Assembly (NCBI GenBank): GCA_965220365.1
Contig: OZ244823.1
Coordinates: 1,178,001-1,242,000 of the forward strand
DNA from: Bin80 sp965220365
GTDB lineage: Bacteria; Bacteroidota; Rhodothermia; Rhodothermales; Bin80
Length of the DNA: 64,000 nucleotides
Reading direction: 5' to 3'
Position numbers and translations under genes: made by a program. Within the stretch, counting starts at the first letter, position 1; each line of letters opens with the position of its first letter. Positions 26,682 through 36,350 of this stretch are shown piece after piece. The notes below the pieces were generated by a model. It did not search any database. It had not been told where the DNA came from and worked only from the letters and a program-made list of their open reading frames with translations.

Positions 26682-27620
26682 TCAGTACCAGGCCACCACT
26701 CGTCGATTCCTGCTGGACATTGCACACAAGCCGGATTTTTCCTGCAATTTTTGTCACATGTAAACTGATACCATATTGCTCTGATCATGGCTATATCATA
26801 ACCTACAATTGCGGCAAAAGAACACCCACCAAGGGACAAGGTACCAGTGTACCATGCATAGCCATAGCAGGTACCAAAAACAGATAACGCAGTCCAGAAA
26901 GCATCTCCGAATCTTTTCCATCCTCCAGATTCGCACGCATTTGCACATCCGCAACATTCTATGCAACATGATTTGCATGGCCCATTTCCCCAAAACCGCC
27001 CCATAATGGTAGCCATGGACGGCAGGGGCAAAATACTGGCTTGGTTGACTGTAATTTGCTGTGGATTGCTGCAGCTACCAGCTTCGTAGGCTAATGCATC
27101 CTGGCTTGCTTTCTGCATGATCGCCCTGTAGCCGGTTGTATCCATATCTGCAGAGCCGTACACCGCTTGAAACTCATTCATCAACCCTGAAATCTCCTCC
27201 ATAATTTCCGGGGAGATAATGGGACTGAGCGCATCCAGGAAATCGGATCGATGTTCTTCGTACCATTCACCTTGCATCACATACTCCTCCTGTGAAAACT
27301 TCTTCACTTCAAAGTCTTCGCCTGCCTGAGAATAGTGCTTATAAACTGGCGAACGCTCCAGCACCTTTTCAGCGTTGCGCATCACCTTTTCAAATTCCTC
27401 TTCATCCATTTCGCGCATAGCGCTTGACGCGTGAGCAAATAGATTTGTTTGGGCTTTGGCGATTTCCTTCAGGTATGATTCCGGCGTATCAAGTGAGCTC
27501 TGTTCCGGCAACTCAATTTCAGGAATCGCCGAATCAGAACAGCCCGCGATCAGTAGCCCGAAGGCTAATAGAAAAATGGGGGGGCAGAAGGGTTTTCAGA
27601 CCCCGAACAAAGTATGTCAT
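26657..27620 (-). CDS. Cysteine-rich lipoprotein, frameshifted in a G7 tract
   Basis: The main frame gives a roughly 285-residue protein; upstream in that frame lies a lipobox, FLLAFGLLIAGCSDS, but no start codon. An ATG at 27620 (MTYFVRGLKTLLPP) joins it only if one base is removed from the run of seven G at 27578-27584, so the intended product is a lipoprotein of about 320 residues. The first two thirds are acidic and helical (MREMDEEEFEKVM). The last third has about 15 cysteines, including the cluster CKSCCIECCGCANAC and the tail TCDKNCRKNPACVQC. This layout, with a helical region followed by a Cys-rich end, recalls halocin C8 precursors, whose N-part is an immunity protein. That likeness is only architectural; function is unknown. 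Confidence 0.6.
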
Positions 27621-27872
27621 GGTTTCATCTTGTGTTTTAGTGAAAGAATATCATTGCACGGGCATTAGGGATCTTCGCCGTCCCGTGCAACTGCGACACA
27701 ATATATATAATTTTTGGCTCTTCGGCTAATTTTGCGAGAACATAAGATTTACGACATTCAGGTGGAGAGGTCAAGTCCTCCGAGATGGAAGTAAATTGCG
27801 TTGACAAACCGCTCATTATTTCGGAATCCGCGTGCGCGTGTTTTGACGGTTTTGATTCGGCTATTGATCCAG

Positions 27873-28094
27873 TTATCTCAACCCCAACAGGAAGATCTTT
27901 TCCAGCTACTGGATGATCGAATCCAAAAACGATCGACGATCGCAACCAGTCAATTACCCGTAGAACACTGGCATCAAAATATGGCCAATCCAACGATTGC
28001 CGATGCCCTCCTGGATCGACTCGTACAACCTGCCTACCGCATTGAACTCAAAGGAGAGTCCCTGCGAAAGCAGATGGCGAACCCGTCGGATTGA
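27873..28094 (+). pseudogene. IS21 IstB C-terminal remnant
   Basis: The last about 73 residues of an IstB-type helper ATPase, from PQQEDLFQLLDDRIQKRST to the stop, match the IstB at 53 kb almost residue for residue (NPTIADALLDRLVQPAYRI against NPTIADAILDRLVQPAYRI). The rest of the gene and IstA are gone. The IS21-type end repeats follow at 28172, so this is the 3' end of a deleted IS21 element. Confidence 0.9.
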
Positions 28095-28171
28095 TCCACA
28101 GAAACAATCACAAAACAGACTCATACGAACAAAAAATAAATGCAAAACGCAGACCGAAAAAAAATCCGCCC

Positions 28172-28218
28172 AGGTGGGCAATTTGAATCTCACTAGGTGG
28201 CAAAATCATCTCAATACA
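28172..28218. repeat. IS21-type end repeats (remnant)
   Basis: Two adjacent related units, GGTGGGCAATTTGAATCTC and GGTGGCAAAATCATCTCAAT, mirror the multiple terminal repeats at the ends of the IS21 element at 55.5 kb. They mark the right end of the element whose IstB remnant precedes them. Confidence 0.55.
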
Positions 28219-28654
28219 CAAATTAGCACAGTTTGGATTTTCGGATAGTTCGGTCAGTGAATTGTTGTGCCCGAAAACCGGTCTGGATAGTTAGCTTAGT
28301 CAGGTCACGGCTCAACTGTCGTAATTGGCTGGGACTGTGTGACGTATTGCTGATCTGTAGGAGGACCTGATGGTTCTGGCTTGGAGGTTGGTAGTGCCAA
28401 TCAAAATTTGCCCGAATGCAGGTATGGTCCGGCAGGTGGTGGTCTATGTCACTGGCATGTGTGTGAACTGGATCAATCTGGAGCATAATCGCCTCACCCG
28501 CCGGGGAACTACACCATCCCACCGCATCCGAAATACAAACCTTTGGCACACCGTGACAAGTTCTTCGGATGAGTTATTTTTTAAGCCACAGGATTTGCAA
28601 AGAGATTTACGAAAGCTGCGAACAAGTGTATCTGCATAATTCTCTAATCCTTTC
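28219..28654. other. 436-bp intergenic region with one possible small ORF
   Basis: No convincing gene. The plus-strand frame 28370-28639 (89 codons) has a clear Shine-Dalgarno, AGGAGG, five bases before its ATG, which is rare in this window, but its translation has no recognisable features and shows a biased, arbitrary composition. The promoter for the nuclease/helicase pair that starts at 28655 should lie here. Confidence 0.3.
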
Positions 28655-31411
28655 ATGATGGTCATTGCGGCAACGGAACGACTGGCTCGTGCACGTCGTC
28701 AGGAATACGATTGGCAGCAGCAGGAGATGGACCGCCACACCTGGCCAAGTGCCTCCGTGAAAACACTGAAGGTATGGATGTCCGAGCTGTGGGAAGAGGG
28801 GATATATTCACAATCGGACCCGCCCTTACTTCGCCCTCTTCGTCCCGCAGAGGAGCAAATAATCTGGGAGGATATTCTACGTTCACAGGCCAGGCATCTG
28901 CCGCTTGATATCTCTGCGACCTCGGAGCTGGCTGCCAATTCCTGGAAGTTGATCTGTGATTGGCGCCTGCCATTGGAGGGGGCAGAATGGAGTACTTCTG
29001 AGGATTCGCGAGCATTCCAGAAGTGGGCCTTGGAATTTCGGGCCCGATGCGATCGGAATGGATGGTTCTCGGCCGCGGAACTCTCCCAACATGTAGTCCG
29101 TCTTGTGAACGAGGGGCAAGTTGAAATCCCTCAAGAGCTGGAACTCTGTGGGTTTCTAGAGCCGATGCCAGCACGGGAGCAGTTCTTTGAAGCTCTTCAA
29201 AAGCGGGGGACGCGGATACAGGAAACCCCCATGCCCAACCGCGCAGAAAAGAGTTTTCGCTTAGGTGTTTCCGACACCTCCCGAGAGATCCGTATTGCGG
29301 CTGAATGGGCACGCCGTATTCTGCAGAACGACCCGGAAGCAGCACAAAGATCCTTTCGTATTGGGATTATCGTACCAGACATTAAGAATCTCCGCAGTCA
29401 TGTTGAGCGCGTGTTTGCCGAGGTATTTCATCCGCAGACATGGCTTCGTCCAGATCAAGATTCAAAGCGGCTTTTCAATATTTCTCTAGGCCTTCCGGTC
29501 GGTGATTATCCAATCATCCAATCGGCATTGCAGATTCTTTCAATAGATCCGCGGGAAATTCCCATAGAGGAAGCCAGCCGCCTTCTTTTGTCCCCCTTTC
29601 TGCCAGGATTCGCCAAAGAGCGCACCTCACGTGCCCTTCTTGATGTGGCGCTGCGAAATCGTGGAGAGCAGTACGTGACCTTGAGGGATCTTATTTATTT
29701 GGCGAAAAAGGAGAATGCGTTACATCATTGCCCGGTGCTTGCCTCACTTTTTGGTGTATGGCAGGCGCAGTACGCAGATCTTGGAGGCAGGAAAAAACCC
29801 AGCGAATGGGCGGAGTCCCTCTCACAATTATTGCAGTCGGGGAAGTCGGAGATTCGGAACGAAGACGAAAGTGGCTTCACAAAATCAAAAGGTATCGGTT
29901 GGCCCGGATACTGGCAGCCAATCAGCCCGGAGTATCAGGCGTACACGGTATGGGAAGAGTTGGTGTCCGCACTGGTGGAGCTCGATGGTGTGTGCGGAAG
30001 CATCACGCGTCAAAGGGCCGTCACCATCCTTCGCCGCATGGCTTCCAGTAAGCTTTTTCAGCCCGAGACGGAGCCTGCCCCGGTGCAGATCTTGGGGGTC
30101 CTGGAAGCGACGGGTTTGTCATTTGATCATCTCTGGATGATCGGAATGCATGATGACGCCTGGCCGCCCCCCAGTGCACCGGCTCCTTTTGTGCCTATAG
30201 GGTTGCAGCGTCGAAAAGGGTTATGGCGCTCTACCCCGGAAGGGACGCTGCAGCACGCCCAAACTCTTGCAGATCGGTTATTGAAGAGTGCTCCGATGGT
30301 TGTGGTCAGTCATCCCAGGCGTGAAGGGGATACGGATCGAAGGGTTAGTCCACTCTTTGCAGGATTGCCTGAAGTGTCGGAGAAAGACCTGAACGTTGAT
30401 ACCATTCAAAGTCTCGGAGAGCGGATTCAACGCTCTTCAAAGATGGAAATCATTGAGGACCACCAGGGACTCCCCTTCGCCGAAGGGAAGGTCAGGGGAG
30501 GGACGAATCTATTCAAGTTGCAGGCGGCCTGCCCATTTCGAGCATTTGCGGAGCTACGCCTTGGGGCAATCGTGCCCGGTATAGCTCAGTCGGGATTGGA
30601 CGCCCGGGATCGCGGCAGACTCATGCATCGCATCCTGGACATACTTTGGCAAGGGCTGGGGACGCAGGCGGCGCTGCAAGCCCTCTCAGAGCAGGAACAG
30701 GCAGATCTTGTACGGGGGGTTGTACGCGGGGAGCTTGATCGGCTGACATCTTTTCGGAAAGTCCTTCGAAATGAACGATTCCTACGTGTAGAACAGGCGC
30801 GATTAGAGAACATTATTGGGGAGTGGCTGGCACTTGAGCGAGAGCGGAGACCCTTTACGGTTCTCGAGCAGGAAAAGCGACAGGATGTGACGGTAGGCGG
30901 AATAGATACACGTAGTACGAGTGCAGATCTAGACGAAGGCGAAGCGGGGCAGGATGTAACGGTAGGTGGAATAGATATACGTATCCAAGAAGACCGCGTT
31001 GATCTACTCGAGAGTGGAGAAAGATTTATCCTTGACTACAAGACGGGGGACTGCCGCGTCTCCTCCTGGGATGGGGAGCGCCCCAATGATCCGCAGTTGC
31101 CGATCTATGCTGTCGTGGCAGATTCGCCCATCGCCGGGATTTCCTTTGGCAGTCTGATGATGGGTAGTGTAAATTTCAGGGGGATCGCAAATCAGGACAT
31201 CGGGAATAGGGGGGTTAAAGTCAGCAAGAAGCCTTTGCCGGAACTCATCGGGCACTGGAGAGAAACCCTCAACGCCCTGGGACGGGACTACAAGGCCGGA
31301 CACGCGATAGTTGATCCTAAAATACCGGAACAGACCTGCAGGCATTGTAAGCTGACCACGTTTTGTCGGGTCGGGAGTTCTCCCGTAGAATCATCGCAGC
31401 AGGATGAGTAA
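28655..31411 (+). CDS. PD-(D/E)XK nuclease of an AddB-like DNA repair pair
   Basis: A 918-residue cytoplasmic protein like the 'probable DNA repair protein' family that pairs with a UvrD-type helicase. The first 600 residues are a degenerate helicase-like scaffold (RFRIGIIVPDIKNL, VQILGVLEATGLSFDHLWMIG). The C-terminal nuclease has RGRLMHRILDILWQ and the catalytic FILDYKTGD. Four cysteines, in QAACPF and CRHCKLTTFC, match the iron-sulfur staple that AddB uses to hold its nuclease. It processes double-strand break ends together with the helicase, whose start overlaps its end by 8 bp. Odd: a 23-residue tandem duplication around residue 745-780. Confidence 0.85.
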   Translation: MMVIAATERLARARRQEYDWQQQEMDRHTWPSASVKTLKVWMSELWEEGIYSQSDPPLLRPLRPAEEQIIWEDILRSQARHLPLDISATSELAANSWKLICDWRLPLEGAEWSTSEDSRAFQKWALEFRARCDRNGWFSAAELSQHVVRLVNEGQVEIPQELELCGFLEPMPAREQFFEALQKRGTRIQETPMPNRAEKSFRLGVSDTSREIRIAAEWARRILQNDPEAAQRSFRIGIIVPDIKNLRSHVERVFAEVFHPQTWLRPDQDSKRLFNISLGLPVGDYPIIQSALQILSIDPREIPIEEASRLLLSPFLPGFAKERTSRALLDVALRNRGEQYVTLRDLIYLAKKENALHHCPVLASLFGVWQAQYADLGGRKKPSEWAESLSQLLQSGKSEIRNEDESGFTKSKGIGWPGYWQPISPEYQAYTVWEELVSALVELDGVCGSITRQRAVTILRRMASSKLFQPETEPAPVQILGVLEATGLSFDHLWMIGMHDDAWPPPSAPAPFVPIGLQRRKGLWRSTPEGTLQHAQTLADRLLKSAPMVVVSHPRREGDTDRRVSPLFAGLPEVSEKDLNVDTIQSLGERIQRSSKMEIIEDHQGLPFAEGKVRGGTNLFKLQAACPFRAFAELRLGAIVPGIAQSGLDARDRGRLMHRILDILWQGLGTQAALQALSEQEQADLVRGVVRGELDRLTSFRKVLRNERFLRVEQARLENIIGEWLALERERRPFTVLEQEKRQDVTVGGIDTRSTSADLDEGEAGQDVTVGGIDIRIQEDRVDLLESGERFILDYKTGDCRVSSWDGERPNDPQLPIYAVVADSPIAGISFGSLMMGSVNFRGIANQDIGNRGVKVSKKPLPELIGHWRETLNALGRDYKAGHAIVDPKIPEQTCRHCKLTTFCRVGSSPVESSQQDE
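30881..30983 (+). repeat. Tandem duplication inside the nuclease gene (69-bp period)
   Basis: The 34-bp segment at 30881-30914 recurs at 30950-30983 with a few changes, 69 bp apart and in frame. It gives QDVTVGGIDTR and QDVTVGGIDIR, 23 residues apart, in the region just before the nuclease motif. Confidence 0.9.
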
Positions 31412-34400
31412 TTTGGTTCCAGATCACGCACAGCGTCTGGATGCACTAGATCCGCGTGCCTCGTTCATTGTGCAGGCGCCTGCCGGCTCCGGCAAGACAG
31501 AGCTCTTGATCCAGCGGTATCTCGTTCTGTTGGCCCGGGTAGAGTATCCTGAGCAGATTATTGCCATCACCTTTACGCGCAAGGCGGCTGCTGAAATGCG
31601 ACACCGCATCATCCGCGCACTCCAGAGAGTTGCGGATGTGCCGCCAATAGCCCGGCACGAGAAGCATACATGGGATCTAGCCCGACGAGCACTTGCGCAC
31701 AACGACAAGCGGGGTTGGCACCTGATTGAGAACCCATTACGTCTGCGCATCCAGACCATTGATTCGCTTTGCTCTCTACTGGTTCGCAGGATGCCCTGGG
31801 TCTCCCGCATGGGGGCACTGCTAAAGCCGGAAGAGGACGCACGCCATCTGCATCAAAAGGCTGCGCGTCGCACGCTGGAGTTGTTATTCGATGATCGGGT
31901 ACCGGCGAATGTACTGGGGGCGATTGCTGTTCTTTTGAGGCACCTTGACAACCATATGGGCAAGGTGGAGAGGCTATTGGGTGCAATGCTAGGCAGTCGG
32001 GATCAGTGGATGCGTCATGTGGCTGGAAAAGGGGAGGAGCTTGCGACGACGCGGAAGGCATTGGAGTCAGCGTTATCTCATGTCGTTGAGCATGCGCTGG
32101 GTTGTATGGTGGAGGAGTTTCCAGAGGATCATGCAGAGGAAATGGTTGAGTTGGTCCGTTTTGCAGCCAAAAATCTGCAAGACGCGGATAGGGAAAGTGC
32201 GATAGGTGCCTGTCTTGAGCTTCAAGGTCTCCCGGATGCTTCTGCTGAGGCGCTTCCCTGCTGGCTTGGGATTGCAGAGCTACTTTTGACCAGCAAGGGT
32301 AAGCGTCGCAGGGGATATACAGTGAAACAGGGCCTTCCACCCAAAGAGAAGGATGCAAAGGAGCGCATCCAGGGGATTCACCTTGAACAGGATACTATCA
32401 CGCAACTCCATGAACTGCGACAGTTACCACCGGTAGTTTATGGAGAGAGGCAGTGGGAAGTTTTGAAAGCACTAATGCATCTTCTGCCAGCGGCGGTGGC
32501 TCAGCTTCGCAGTGTCTTTCAGGAGGATGGGTGTGTTGACTTTACAGAGATTGCACTGGCAGCTCAGGAAGCAATGAAGGCGCATGTATTGTCGGGTTCA
32601 CAGGGAGGTATTCCAGATGTTGCGGTTCGGCATCTTTTGATTGACGAGTTTCAGGATACATCCCAGAGTCAGTACGAACTGTTTGAGAGTCTTGTCCATG
32701 ACTGGACAGGCGATGACAGGACACTGTTTCTGGTCGGTGATCCGATGCAGTCTATTTATGGTTTTCGGGAGGCAGAGGTGAGCCTGTTCTCCCGTGCTCA
32801 AACAAATGGATTGGGGCCTGTCCGTCTCCGACCTCTCGTATTGGAGACGAATTTTCGCTCCAGCACGGAGATTGTAAGTTGGGTCAATGAAGTCTTGGGT
32901 GAGGCCTTTCCGCAAGTCGAGGATACGGTGACTGGTGGCGTATCGTACAGTCCTTCCAGCGCATACAGGATCGACATGGATGGCAGTACAATCAGGATCC
33001 ATCCATTTTTTCGCGATGATTCGGAAGCTCAGGCCGAAAAGGTCGTCCAGATCATTGAAGAAACCCGATTGCAGCAGCCGGATGCAAGCATTGCCGTACT
33101 TGTTCAGGCACGCAGGCATTTGCTAGACATCACTGCGCTGCTTCACAGACGTGGGATCACATTTCGATCGGTTGAGATTGATCCGCTTGGTGAGCGCCCG
33201 GTAGTTCGTGATTTGATGGCATTGACCCAGGCGCTGCTTCATCCGGGCAATCGCATTGCCTGGTTTTCTGTACTTCGAGCGCCATGGTGTGGCTTGACCT
33301 TAGCGGATATGCAGAACCTAGTTGGAGATGATTTTGATACCGCGATTCTGGATCTTATTCCCGTTCGTCAAGAGCAGTTGTCACCGGACGGCAGACGACG
33401 CTTGGAGCGCGTTTTTCCGATCCTCAGCGGTGCATGTGCGCTAAAGGGCCGGCTTCCTGTGCGGAGGTGGATCGAAGGTACATGGCTGGCTCTGAGCGGG
33501 CCCGCATGCCTTGGGGCACAAACAGACCTGGAAGATGCAATGGCCTATTTGAATCTTCTTGAGGAGTCGGTAGACGGTATCGACTTGCGGGACGAGAAAA
33601 AATTCATGGGAGATGTCAAACGCCTATTTGCCCCCTCGGATGTAGAGGCAAAAGGGGAGTTGCAGCTGCTCACCACTCACAAGGCCAAGGGGTTAGAGTT
33701 TGATACGGTCATATTACCGGGACTGGGATATAAAACCAGGACAGACGACTCACGCCTTCTGATGTGGCGGGAATACAACGATGGCAATCATCCCCATTTA
33801 TTGTTGGCACCGATTCAGGAGACGGGGGGCCAAAAGGATGCTGCCTATGGATACTTGCGAACCATTGAGCAAAAGAGACGAGACCATGAGAGTACACGTC
33901 TTTTGTATGTGGCGGCCACGCGAGCTCGAAAAAATCTGCATCTCATTGGGCATATCGATCAGGGAGCGGAAGATGATGACGTGAAACCGCCGGATTCGCG
34001 TGTGCTTCTGTCCAAAATATGGAAAATGGCAGAGCCGGAATTCTCAAAAGCATGGAAGGACCATCGGGGGAAAGAGGGTGCGAAAGATACCACTGGACAG
34101 GTAAATGTCGGCATCCCCTTGCTTCGTTTGTCCGCTGACTGGGAGCCTGTGGATCCGCCTGAGGAGTTAATATGGAAAGCGAAGCGGGAGCGATTTGAGG
34201 ATGAAAAAGATGATCGCGAACCGGTTTTTGAGTGGGCAGGTGATTTGCGGCGACGAGTCGGGAACGTGGTTCACCGGATGTTACAGGAGATGCGGCTTCC
34301 GGGCAGGGTAGATTTCAGCGAGAATGTTTTACGTAATGCTCTTTATCACGAGGGGTTGGAGGGAGAGAATCTGGAAGAGGCGTTGGTGCAAGTGAAGCAG

Positions 34401-34760
34401 GCATTGGTCAATACGGTGGAGGACAGCCGGGGGCGCTGGATTCTGTCACGACACGAGCATGATGAGTGGGAATATGCACTCACTGTTGCCACGGGAGTGG
34501 GAGTTCAGCGTTTCATTCTGGATCGAACGTTCGTGGAAGATGGCAGGCGCTGGATCGTCGATTACAAGACAAGCACGCATACTGGAAGCGATGTGGACTG
34601 GTTTTTAGACAATCAGCAGGAGAGGTATCGTCCCCAAATGGAGGCCTATGCACGTGCGATGCAGGGCATGGAAGATGGACGCCCCATCTTCTTAGGCTTG
34701 TATTTTCCTGTACTCAAGGGCTGGAGGCAGTGGCAATACGTTGAATCAGACGAGTCATGA
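31404..34760 (+). CDS. UvrD/AddA-like helicase-nuclease
   Basis: An 1118-residue superfamily 1A helicase. Motif I is QAPAGSGKTELLIQRYL, Ia AITFTRKAAAEMR, II LLIDEFQDTSQSQ, III LVGDPMQSIYGFR, IV LETNFRSSTEIV, V LLTTHKAKGLEFDTVI and VI RLLYVAATRARKNL. The C-terminus has a RecB-type nuclease with RRRVGNVVHRML and the catalytic RWIVDYKTS, giving the pair two nuclease sites as in AddAB. It unwinds and trims broken DNA ends for recombination. It starts 8 bp inside the AddB-like gene, so the two are translationally coupled. No Chi-like information can be read. Confidence 0.93.
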   Translation: MSNLVPDHAQRLDALDPRASFIVQAPAGSGKTELLIQRYLVLLARVEYPEQIIAITFTRKAAAEMRHRIIRALQRVADVPPIARHEKHTWDLARRALAHNDKRGWHLIENPLRLRIQTIDSLCSLLVRRMPWVSRMGALLKPEEDARHLHQKAARRTLELLFDDRVPANVLGAIAVLLRHLDNHMGKVERLLGAMLGSRDQWMRHVAGKGEELATTRKALESALSHVVEHALGCMVEEFPEDHAEEMVELVRFAAKNLQDADRESAIGACLELQGLPDASAEALPCWLGIAELLLTSKGKRRRGYTVKQGLPPKEKDAKERIQGIHLEQDTITQLHELRQLPPVVYGERQWEVLKALMHLLPAAVAQLRSVFQEDGCVDFTEIALAAQEAMKAHVLSGSQGGIPDVAVRHLLIDEFQDTSQSQYELFESLVHDWTGDDRTLFLVGDPMQSIYGFREAEVSLFSRAQTNGLGPVRLRPLVLETNFRSSTEIVSWVNEVLGEAFPQVEDTVTGGVSYSPSSAYRIDMDGSTIRIHPFFRDDSEAQAEKVVQIIEETRLQQPDASIAVLVQARRHLLDITALLHRRGITFRSVEIDPLGERPVVRDLMALTQALLHPGNRIAWFSVLRAPWCGLTLADMQNLVGDDFDTAILDLIPVRQEQLSPDGRRRLERVFPILSGACALKGRLPVRRWIEGTWLALSGPACLGAQTDLEDAMAYLNLLEESVDGIDLRDEKKFMGDVKRLFAPSDVEAKGELQLLTTHKAKGLEFDTVILPGLGYKTRTDDSRLLMWREYNDGNHPHLLLAPIQETGGQKDAAYGYLRTIEQKRRDHESTRLLYVAATRARKNLHLIGHIDQGAEDDDVKPPDSRVLLSKIWKMAEPEFSKAWKDHRGKEGAKDTTGQVNVGIPLLRLSADWEPVDPPEELIWKAKRERFEDEKDDREPVFEWAGDLRRRVGNVVHRMLQEMRLPGRVDFSENVLRNALYHEGLEGENLEEALVQVKQALVNTVEDSRGRWILSRHEHDEWEYALTVATGVGVQRFILDRTFVEDGRRWIVDYKTSTHTGSDVDWFLDNQQERYRPQMEAYARAMQGMEDGRPIFLGLYFPVLKGWRQWQYVESDES

Positions 34761-34822
34761 TGGATCAGGGGGGAGTGGGGATTCCTGAACAGAGCATCAT
34801 TACTGTCTCGGCATACCGATAA

Positions 34823-36223
34823 CTACTTTGGCGTTGGCATATCGGCTCCGACTTTTTCGCGCCAGTCCCTGAGTCTCTCATGCAACAGTTCTGTTTTTTC
34901 CGGTAATTGGTCAGCCAGATTGGTGGACTCTCCCGGATCTTCGCGCAGGTTGTAGAGCTCCAGCGCATCATTTTCGAAGAATTCAATCAGCTTGTAATCT
35001 CCACTACGCATCGCCCCAGCCGGTGTCGTGCGCCACGGTCCGGGCATTCCCTTTGGTGCCTCAAGGTATGCCGGGAAGTGCCAGTAGAGGCTCCTCGCTG
35101 CCAGACCGCCATTCCCGGTAAAAACCGGGACGAGACTTACTCCATCCACATTGTGTGCCGGGGACTCAGCACCAGCTATCTCCAAGAGGGTAGGGTAAAA
35201 GTCAATTCCAATTACAGGAGTGCTATCCGACCGACCAGGCGTGATTCTTGCTGGCCATTTTACAGCCAACGGGACGCGAATACCGCCCTCGTACAACATT
35301 CCCTTGTAGCCCCTGAGCGGCTGATTGGACGTAGCCTGGACGGCTCCACCATTATCAGAATAGAAGATGACCAGTGTATTGTCTGTTAGCTCCAACGCTG
35401 CAATCCGCTCTAACACGCTCCCCACACTACGATCAGTGCTCTCAATCATAGCAGCATATGTAGGATTCTTTTGATCTCCATCGGGTGCCTTGCGCTCATA
35501 CTTTGCTATAATGTCCGCCTGCGCCTGTATTGGAGTATGCACTGCGTAGTGAGACAGATACAGGAAAAACGGCCTTTCTTTGTTCTGCTCAATAAATGCG
35601 ATGGCCTCGTTTGTGAGGCGATCCGTCAGGTATTCACCGTCAGGACCGTCGACAAGTTTTGGATTATTATAGGGCGGAAAGTACCCTCCGCGCGGTGACC
35701 CACTTCTATATCCGCCAACATTCACATCAAAGCCCTGGTCTTCAGGATGAAATCCGGTGTCTCCCAGATGCCATTTTCCGAAGTGGCCGGTAGCATATCC
35801 TGCGTCGCCCAGTGCTTCAGCCAGCGTCGTATAATGGAGCGGCAGCTTTTCTGTGTTTGGAACAGGAATCATACGGCGGTCCTCTTTCTGACCTCGCTTG
35901 GAGGTCCCCACCGTGTAAATCTTATGCCGTGGTGTGTACTGTCCGGTCATCAGTGAGGCCCTACTTGGGGCACAGTTGGGGGCATTTGCGTAGGCCTGCG
36001 AAAAAATGATCCCCTGACTTGCAAGCTGGTCTATGTTTGGTGTTTCGTAGTAAGTGCTGCCATTGAATCCAACATCTGTCCACCCCAGGTCATCAATGTA
36101 GATGAAGACGATATTGGGTTTCGCTGACTCACTCCAATTCTCCCTAACCGATTTTTCTCCCGCACTACCCAGAAAACACAGACCAAGAAGAAGGACGACA
36201 ACAATTTGCGTATTCGAATGCAT
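34823..36223 (-). CDS. Secreted sulfatase (arylsulfatase family)
   Basis: A 466-residue exported enzyme with a signal peptide (MHSNTQIVVVLLLGLCFLGSAG). The metal-binding start NIVFIYIDDLGWTDVGFNG and the Cys-type active-site signature NCAPSRASLMTGQ (Cys 84, to be converted to formylglycine) are complete. Later conserved parts are HFGKWHLGD, LYLSHYAVHTPIQ and FYSDNGGA. It cleaves sulfate esters of glycans or steroids; the substrate cannot be told. No sulfatase-maturing enzyme is in the window. It converges on the helicase gene with a 62-bp gap. Confidence 0.93.
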   Translation of the reverse strand: MHSNTQIVVVLLLGLCFLGSAGEKSVRENWSESAKPNIVFIYIDDLGWTDVGFNGSTYYETPNIDQLASQGIIFSQAYANAPNCAPSRASLMTGQYTPRHKIYTVGTSKRGQKEDRRMIPVPNTEKLPLHYTTLAEALGDAGYATGHFGKWHLGDTGFHPEDQGFDVNVGGYRSGSPRGGYFPPYNNPKLVDGPDGEYLTDRLTNEAIAFIEQNKERPFFLYLSHYAVHTPIQAQADIIAKYERKAPDGDQKNPTYAAMIESTDRSVGSVLERIAALELTDNTLVIFYSDNGGAVQATSNQPLRGYKGMLYEGGIRVPLAVKWPARITPGRSDSTPVIGIDFYPTLLEIAGAESPAHNVDGVSLVPVFTGNGGLAARSLYWHFPAYLEAPKGMPGPWRTTPAGAMRSGDYKLIEFFENDALELYNLREDPGESTNLADQLPEKTELLHERLRDWREKVGADMPTPK

Positions 36224-36350
36224 TCAATTCCTTCGGGGTTAGCACTGCCTGACACGAGGTCTTGGCGCTTGCCGATATGTGCCGTACCACCGGGTTGACG
36301 GGTCAGTTATTTGTTCGGGAATCCATTAATCATATTTCACCATCTTCTCT

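Noticed and set aside
27637..27993. A 118-codon minus-strand frame across the IS21 remnant
   Set aside because: It overlaps the IstB remnant on the other strand, where the residue match is certain, and has no features of its own.
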